From Ghiorsea sp. (GTDB lineage: Bacteria > Pseudomonadota > Zetaproteobacteria > Mariprofundales > Mariprofundaceae), in contig JAUZSH010000042.1 of assembly GCA_030949605.1 (NCBI GenBank), positions 1-37,589 on the forward strand: a DNA stretch of 37,589 nt, given 5' to 3'. Both the position numbers and the translations under genes were made by a program. Shown here one piece after another: positions 32,325 to 37,589 of this stretch. The notes under the pieces were generated by a model that had not been told where the DNA came from, made no database searches, and was given only the letters and a program-made list of their open reading frames with translations. The stretch's first letter is position 1. Each line of letters begins with the position of its first letter.

Positions 32325-33969
32325 GGCTATGGAAGTATCAACTGGTTCGATGATGTCACAGGGCGAATGTTGGACTCGATTTATGAGGCAGGCGTGAGTG
32401 AAACTTATGCTGTAATTGCATCTAACGCATTTAAAACATTAAATATTACCTGCCACATGAGTCATATAGATACGACAACCTTTCATACCGATGGCAAGTA
32501 TAATCAGGCAGAAGAAGCTGGCGTGATTAAGATTACCAAGGGCTACAGTCGCGACCATCGACCAGAGCTTAATCAGTTCGGTTTGAAGTTGATTGTAGAG
32601 GGTCAGGCTGGCATCCCTATGATGATGGCGGCATTGAGCGGCAATGACAATGATAAGACTCGTTTTAAGCAGGCGATCAAAGACCACATTGGTCAGCTTC
32701 AAGATGACTTTTCAGTGCAACATATCGTTGGTGATAGTGCGCTTTATAGTGCTGAAACCATCAAGTTGATGAGCCATATCACATGGACAACGCGCGTGCC
32801 TGAAACCATAGGTTTGGCACGCGGTTATATTGAGAAATATGCAGACCAACTGGCGGCAGACAATGATGGATTAAATCTTAATTATCAGTGTGTTGATGAG
32901 TCTTATGCAGGTGTTGAACAGAAGTGGCTGGTTGTGTATTCACCGCAAGCACATGAGCGTGCTAAGCGTAATGTGAGCAAGCAGTTTTCCAAGAAAAGCC
33001 AAGATGACCAGAAGCTTTTGAAGGCGTTTTGCAACAGAAGTTTTGCTTGTGAAAAAGATGCTTGCCATGAGCTTGAGCTGCTAAAGAAAAAGCTGGCTGT
33101 CACCAATGTGCATGATGAAGTCATTGAGCCTATTGCAGGGTTTAACGGTCGTGGTCGTCCAGCCAAAGGGGCGGCACCAGATTTTTACACCTACCATGTT
33201 CATGTTGTAAGCTCATCAAACTATCAGCAATATCAACAACGTTTACAACGAAAAAGTTGCTTCATTATCGTTACCAACCAAACCGATATGGATGTATTTG
33301 ATGCCGATGAAATTCTTGCGGGCTATAAAAACCAACAAAAAGTTGAGCGAGGCTTCCGCTTCTTGAAAGACCCCATGTTTTTAGCATCGTCTGTGTTTCT
33401 CAAATCACCTAAACGCATCATGGCGCTTACCATGGTTATGACGGTGTGTTTGCTCGTCTATGCTGCTCTGGAATATCGCATGCGAAAAAGCTTGCATGAC
33501 AACCATGAAACCTTTCCAAATCAAATAGGAAAGATGGTCGAAAAACCAACAATACGCTGGGTTTTCCAATACTTTCAAAACATTCAGATACTCTTACATT
33601 GAGCGGGTATGTTTTATCATTTTATTGGTTATTTTATCCTTATAAATCAATGAGATAAGGATATACATCACGATTCTGATTATCCTATGAATTTCAATCT
33701 ACAACCAACTTAAGCAAAAAGTTGAAAATCGATACCGTAATTTTCATTAAATGGCTAAATGATTCGGTCATAAAAGGCTGTTTTTATTCAATATGATGAG
33801 AACAAACATCATCCGACATCAATTTTAAATCATTTTATAAAAAAAGATACCCGCTCAATGTAAGATACTCTATATTCAGCAGGCAAAACCTTGCGTTATA
33901 AACCTCAATAAGCAGCATAGAAAACTCTTGAAGTTAATGGGAGAATCATACCAAAAAATTTATTCCTGA
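32325..33969 (+). pseudogene. IS1634-type transposase, 5'-truncated and interrupted by a MITE
   Basis: The in-frame sequence reads YGSINWFDDVTGRMLDSIYEAG..., HIDTTTFHTDGKY, KGYSRDHRPELNQFGLKLIVE, VGDSALYS and KNQQKVERGFRFLKDPMFLASSVFLKSP, the pattern of IS1634-family (IS4-related) DDE transposases. About 90-100 N-terminal residues are missing. A GGAGG and an ATG at 32323 open a different frame. The open frame appears to end at 33602 only because MITE copy 3 contributes LLH and a stop. Joining 33592 to 33870 restores ...FQNIQILYIQQAKPCVINLNKQ to a stop at 33967-33969. The gene should be inactive. Confidence 0.85.
33593..33864 (+). mobile_element. 272-bp MITE, copy 3, inserted in the IS1634-type gene
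   Basis: Nearly identical to copy 2, with ends CTTACATTGAGCGGGTAT and ATACCCGCTCAATGTAAG. ATACT flanks both sides (33588-33592 and 33865-33869). The sequences beyond the flanks are continuous transposase coding sequence when the element is removed. The rest of the gap down to fluC (33970-34088) holds the end of the host element, including TTCCTGAATCAGGAA, and no gene. Confidence 0.88.
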
Positions 33970-34088
33970 ATCAGGAATAAGGGGTGCGGAATGTCGGCTT
34001 AAAGATAAATCAATTCATGAATTACTATAAAAGTAAGGATCTTTGGGTCTTAAAAGTTGAATTCAGTAAGCTCTAACGAAAGCCCAGG

Positions 34089-34475
34089 TTACATTTTAGC
34101 CAGCAACATACCCAGCCAAGCCATGCCCACACAAAGTACCACAGTACCGAGAATGTGAATAAAACTTGTGGCTACTGAGCCTTGCTCCATCAACCGAATC
34201 GTTTCCACTGAGAAAGTCGAAAATGTAGTGAATGAACCTAAGAAACCAACCGTCAACATCAAACGAACCGCATCGCTCAAATGTGTTTTATCCAAAAACC
34301 AAATCACCAAAAAACCAAGGGCAAAGCTGCCCACAGCATTCACAAATAAGGTTGCCCACGGATAACCCGCACCAACCCAGCGCTGCATGAGCAACACCAC
34401 CCACCAACGGCATACTGCCCCTGCCGATGCGCCCAAAGCGATTGCTGCCACCTGTTTTATCACCTGTTTTATCAC
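34089..34475 (-). CDS. crcB: Fluoride channel FluC/CrcB
   Basis: FluC is a dimeric fluoride-specific channel of the inner membrane that protects against fluoride. The 128-residue product has four membrane helices and the family motifs: ASAGAVCRWW near the N-terminus, LFVNAVGSFALGF (the pore Asn) and GFLGSFTTFSTFSVE (the Phe box and the segment binding the central cation). It overlaps the patatin gene by 4 nt and is last in that unit. I see no fluoride riboswitch near it. Confidence 0.93.
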   Translation of the reverse strand: MIKQVIKQVAAIALGASAGAVCRWWVVLLMQRWVGAGYPWATLFVNAVGSFALGFLVIWFLDKTHLSDAVRLMLTVGFLGSFTTFSTFSVETIRLMEQGSVATSFIHILGTVVLCVGMAWLGMLLAKM

Positions 34476-35203
34476 CTGTTTGACCCTCGCTTCTCATCGC
34501 GTCTAGCCTGCAACCAAGCTTTGCGCTCATTTAAACCACTCTTGAGGTGTCCTGAAATTCTCTTCCAAAGTGTACCCTCATCTTTCATTTTCGTATGTTG
34601 TCTATGAAGCCCATACTTGCCTGTGATATTGCTATTTAAATTAACCGCAATAATAATATCTGCTCCCATTGCTCGGCATAGTGATACGGGCACAGGGTTG
34701 ACTAACCCTCCATCGACAAGACATTGACCTCCTAGCTTGACTGGAGCAAACAAGCCAGGGATGGAAATAGAGGCGCGGATAGCATCGAGCAATGAGTCTT
34801 TACGCAGCCACACTTCACGACCTGTGTCTAATTCAGTAGCCACAGCACCAAATAGGCAAGGAAGTTCCTCAATGGGAGTTTCCTTCATGTGAGACCGAGC
34901 AAACGCCATCAGTTTTTCACCTTGAATTAACCCTCCCGCAGTCATAGAGAGATCTAAAAAGCTGACCACACCTTTCCAAGTAAGCGCACGAACCCAGTCT
35001 TCCAATTCTTTCTGTTGATCACTTGCATAAGCCGCTCCAACCAAGGCACCAATTGAACATCCAGCAACAACACTGGGTTTAATACCCATTTCTGCCAAAG
35101 CATTGAGAACACCAATATGGGACCATCCGCGTGCGGAGCCACTGCCTAAAGCAATACCAATGCGGGTATTGGCGCAGTGAATATCTGAAGGTGTAGCCAC
35201 CAT
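34472..35203 (-). CDS. rssA: Patatin-like phospholipase, RssA family
   Basis: The protein belongs to the patatin family of serine lipid acyl hydrolases. The 243-residue product shows the oxyanion loop GSGSARGWSHIGVLNAL, the nucleophile elbow GCSIGALVGAAYAS (GxSxG) and the catalytic-Asp motif VDGGLVNPVP, with no signal peptide. The closest type is E. coli RssA (SARGW and GCSIG matches), whose own role is unclear. It is followed by crcB (4-nt overlap) and shares its first base with the end of the UbiB-like gene, so the three form one transcription unit. Confidence 0.88.
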   Translation of the reverse strand: MVATPSDIHCANTRIGIALGSGSARGWSHIGVLNALAEMGIKPSVVAGCSIGALVGAAYASDQQKELEDWVRALTWKGVVSFLDLSMTAGGLIQGEKLMAFARSHMKETPIEELPCLFGAVATELDTGREVWLRKDSLLDAIRASISIPGLFAPVKLGGQCLVDGGLVNPVPVSLCRAMGADIIIAVNLNSNITGKYGLHRQHTKMKDEGTLWKRISGHLKSGLNERKAWLQARRDEKRGSNR

Positions 35204-36885
35204 TACCGCTCTCTACCACTGCGCCAGATCGATGCGAGTAACCATATACCGCCAAGTGATGCGCCGATGAAACCAAGCAGACCAAATAAAGGCAGTCCAA
35301 ACAAAGTAGGTCCACCATCGACTGTCATGACAATGGAAGAGCCAATAATCAGAGCTGCAATCACATTTCCCACCGCCAAGCGGCTAGCGCTGCGGTCTAA
35401 CTGGTTACCAAAACGTTTCAGGCTATCTACATCTATATGTAACTTAAATTTGCCACTACGCGCAGAGCGTGCAAGTTGACGTAGGTCGTGTGGCAACCCT
35501 GTTAGAATATCAAAGGTGCTGCTCAGCGTTTGCCAACCGCGTTTTGCTAAAGCAGATGGTGCGTAATGTGCTAACATTGCGCGCTCTAAGAACGGTTGTG
35601 CCTCACTGACCATGTCAAAGTCGGGGTCTAAATTGCGCCCCATACTCTCTAAAGAAATGAATGATTTGATAAGCAGCGCAAGGTCGGCGGGAAGTGCAAG
35701 CTGATGCTCGCGCAACAAGACTGTAAGTGATGTCAGCATTCCGCCAATATTCATTTGCTTGAGCGGTACGCCATGATATTGATCAATAAAAGCATCAATT
35801 TCAAGGCTTAGTGCATCTCTATCCACCTGTACATTCCCTGACCAGTCCAACAGTATTTCAACGACTTGCTCAGAGGCTTGCGTAACTAGTCCATGCAGGA
35901 ATTCAATCACTTGATACCTACGCTTTTCAGACAAACGCCCAACCATGCCAAAATCAATGAAGGCAATCCGATTACCAGCAAGGTAAAATACATTTCCCGG
36001 GTGTAAATCAGCATGGAAAAAACCATCTTCTAATATCATTTTAAGAATAGCTTGTGCACCACGGCGAGCCAAAACTTTTCTATCCAAGCCTGCTTCATCC
36101 ATAGCCTTATAATCACGACCAGAAATACCATGGATATACGCTTGTACATTGATACGTTCACTCGTCCAATCCCAGTGAACTTTGGGTATAACAATCTCGG
36201 TGTGCTGTTTAAAATTTCGCGCAATCCGTTCTGCGTTGCGGCACTCAGCACCCAAGTCTAACTCACGACGAAAAGAAAGCGTAAACTGACGTACAACTTC
36301 TTTGGGCTGGAAACGGCGCAACTCTGTGGACTCACTCTCCATAATATCGGCTAAGCGACGCATCAAACGTAGGTCTGCTTCAACCATGGGGCGAATACCA
36401 GGTCGCCTGACTTTGATGACAACTTGTTCACCCGTAGGCAATTCTGCTTTAAGCACTTGTGCAATGGATGCTGCGCCAAGTAAATTTGTATCAATCTGAG
36501 CAAAAACTTCTTCAGGAGGCACGCCCAGCTCTTCTTGAAGCTGGTCTAGAATCGTTGGGAAGTCCATTGCAGAAGAGTGATTTTGCAACTTTTCAAATGC
36601 CTTAATCCACTCAGAAGGAAAGAGGTCAACTCTTGTTGCAAGCATCTGCCCCAGCTTGATGAAGGTAGGCCCCATTTCTTCGAGTGCCTTACACATCCTT
36701 TCAGGGGTATCTAGCCGCGCCAGTTCACTTGCTTCTTTCCAATGCAGCACCTTACCCGCTCGCTCTAAAGCCCCAGTAACACCCAATCGCTGCACCACAT
36801 CACCGAAACCAAAGCGAATCAAGATTGAAGCAAGGTCATGGAGCCGACTAAGGTCTCGGGCTGCGCTTAATGTTTCCCAGAGCAT
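35203..36885 (-). CDS. UbiB/ABC1 (AarF) family kinase-like protein
   Basis: These atypical kinase-fold ATPases support ubiquinone synthesis or lipid handling at the membrane. The 560-residue product has the family's KxGQ motif (FIKLGQMLATR) and AAASIAQVLKAEL-type segment (GAASIAQVLKAEL), invariant-Lys region VVIKVRRPG, catalytic FHADLHPGNVF, FIDFGMVGRLS, and two C-terminal membrane helices. The length matches UbiB (about 540), but the neighbours are not ubiquinone genes, so a role other than UbiB is possible. It overlaps rssA by one base and is preceded by the DUF6781-like gene. Confidence 0.85.
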   Translation of the reverse strand: MLWETLSAARDLSRLHDLASILIRFGFGDVVQRLGVTGALERAGKVLHWKEASELARLDTPERMCKALEEMGPTFIKLGQMLATRVDLFPSEWIKAFEKLQNHSSAMDFPTILDQLQEELGVPPEEVFAQIDTNLLGAASIAQVLKAELPTGEQVVIKVRRPGIRPMVEADLRLMRRLADIMESESTELRRFQPKEVVRQFTLSFRRELDLGAECRNAERIARNFKQHTEIVIPKVHWDWTSERINVQAYIHGISGRDYKAMDEAGLDRKVLARRGAQAILKMILEDGFFHADLHPGNVFYLAGNRIAFIDFGMVGRLSEKRRYQVIEFLHGLVTQASEQVVEILLDWSGNVQVDRDALSLEIDAFIDQYHGVPLKQMNIGGMLTSLTVLLREHQLALPADLALLIKSFISLESMGRNLDPDFDMVSEAQPFLERAMLAHYAPSALAKRGWQTLSSTFDILTGLPHDLRQLARSARSGKFKLHIDVDSLKRFGNQLDRSASRLAVGNVIAALIIGSSIVMTVDGGPTLFGLPLFGLLGFIGASLGGIWLLASIWRSGRER

Positions 36886-36891
36886 AAAGCC

Positions 36892-37554
36892 TTACCCTTT
36901 CTTCTGGCTAGATTTGGCGCGGAGTGAAGCTGCAATGCCTCCAAGGAAACCAGCACCTGCCTCCGATATTTTTGCAGTTATCGCCAAGGCTGAATCTTTT
37001 CCAGCTATAACTTCTTCACCAATACTTTGTTGAAGCTTTTGTGTCAGGTCTTTCACTGTTTCGACCACCATTTTTCCAGAGGCCGTACCCGTTGTGCGAG
37101 CGTGTTCGGCAAGTTCATTTAAACTTTCCTTTGCTGTGCCTGATGCTGCTTGTGCAACATCTTTGAGGGTATCAATCAACATGGTTTCTAAAACGGATAA
37201 GTTTTGCAAAGCTTGCTTTAAGTCGTGATGGGTAAAATCTTTGGCATGTCCTGCAACTTCTTCAATCGCAAGCTTGGATGCTTCGGCGGATTTCATCAGT
37301 GCCTCATCCAAACCTGCTATCGCTTCTGCTAAATCTTGCTTGGGTGATGTTTTACCGGCAGCCCCTTGGCTAGCACCTTGAACAATAGCCTTTATCACTT
37401 GCTGAATGTTTGCAACGTCAAGCTGCCCTTGGCTCAAGGCTTTGAGGGTAATATGTTTGACTTCATCATGGATGTTTTTACCACTTTCGAGGGTAGTTTG
37501 CGCCACTTTTTCAAGTTGGTTTAAGCGATCTTGTTGTGTATCATTTTCAGTCAT
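36892..37554 (-). CDS. Helical protein of unknown function, DUF6781-like
   Basis: The 220-residue product is strongly helical and Ala/Gln/Glu-rich, with an Ala/Gly-rich, weakly hydrophobic stretch near the C-terminus (ISEAGAGFLGGIAASLRAKS). It has no signal peptide. Its pattern (DEVKHITLKALSQGQLDV, AIAGLDEALMKSAEASKLAIEEVAGHA) resembles what I recall of the DUF6781 family; this is recognition by memory and unverified. AGAGGTG precedes the ATG. It stands 6 nt upstream of the UbiB-like gene on the same strand, so it probably leads that operon. Phasin-like behaviour is possible but not shown. Confidence 0.65.
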   Translation of the reverse strand: MTENDTQQDRLNQLEKVAQTTLESGKNIHDEVKHITLKALSQGQLDVANIQQVIKAIVQGASQGAAGKTSPKQDLAEAIAGLDEALMKSAEASKLAIEEVAGHAKDFTHHDLKQALQNLSVLETMLIDTLKDVAQAASGTAKESLNELAEHARTTGTASGKMVVETVKDLTQKLQQSIGEEVIAGKDSALAITAKISEAGAGFLGGIAASLRAKSSQKKG

Positions 37555-37589
37555 TTAACACCTCTTTTCTGCGTAGTGATTTATGGTTC

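Noticed and set aside
33970-34088. Fluoride riboswitch for crcB
   Set aside because: This region is downstream of crcB, which is last in its operon; nothing riboswitch-like is visible there.

Overview
The window comes from a moderately low-GC, Gram-negative bacterium on the proteobacterial side. Evidence is RssA, UbiB/ABC1, GmhB and PlsC homologues, a gammaproteobacterial-style DUF484-xerC neighbourhood, and a tRNA gene with an encoded CCA end. A Zetaproteobacteria-like or gammaproteobacterial host fits, but I cannot fix the taxon from sequence alone. Most of the window is ordinary chromosomal housekeeping DNA, interrupted by three patches of mobile and repeat DNA.

Layout. 1-5264: thiS-thiG (thiamine thiazole synthesis), then on the minus strand a large hybrid sensor histidine kinase, split by a one-base frameshift, followed by queA. 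5265-6451: no convincing gene, but a dense nest of repeats: an integron-type attC site, a second shortened inverted attC-like sequence ending in a perfect hairpin, a ~290-bp MITE carrying a nested 62-bp palindromic insertion, a 148-bp element with a 9-bp target duplication, and a 168-bp inverted-repeat element. 6452-11792 (minus): the pyruvate dehydrogenase operon pdhA-pdhB-pdhC-lpd, in which E3 carries its own lipoyl domain. 11961-20221 (plus): murI-tmk-holB, rpmE-rplU-rpmA, then obgE-proB-(internally duplicated exported protein)-proA. 20222-22594: a second copy of the MITE, an IS30 transposase gene abutting an IS5-type transposase remnant, and copy 1 of a 272-bp MITE. 22595-30295 (plus): folA, an exported TPR protein, an L,D-transpeptidase, a DUF484-GGDEF diguanylate cyclase, xerC, a small membrane protein, rsmB, gmhB and plsC; many neighbours overlap by about 4 nt. 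30548-30683: tRNA(CAU) and its terminator. 30684-33969: a frameshifted ISL3-family IS, two more copies of the 272-bp MITE, and a decayed IS1634-type transposase gene that one MITE has interrupted. 34089-37554 (minus): fluC/crcB, an RssA-type patatin, a UbiB/ABC1 kinase-like protein and a DUF6781-like helical protein.

The most informative observations concern mobile DNA whose history can be read directly. The 62-bp palindrome has an empty site in the other MITE copy within the window. Removing one 272-bp MITE and one copy of its 5-bp target repeat restores the transposase reading frame and a plausible C-terminus. A structurally convincing attC site lies with no integrase or cassette gene nearby. 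Among the chromosomal genes, the notable points are the one-base split of the kinase, the fusion of DUF484 to GGDEF directly upstream of xerC, and a C-terminal NTF2-like domain shared by two adjacent envelope proteins.
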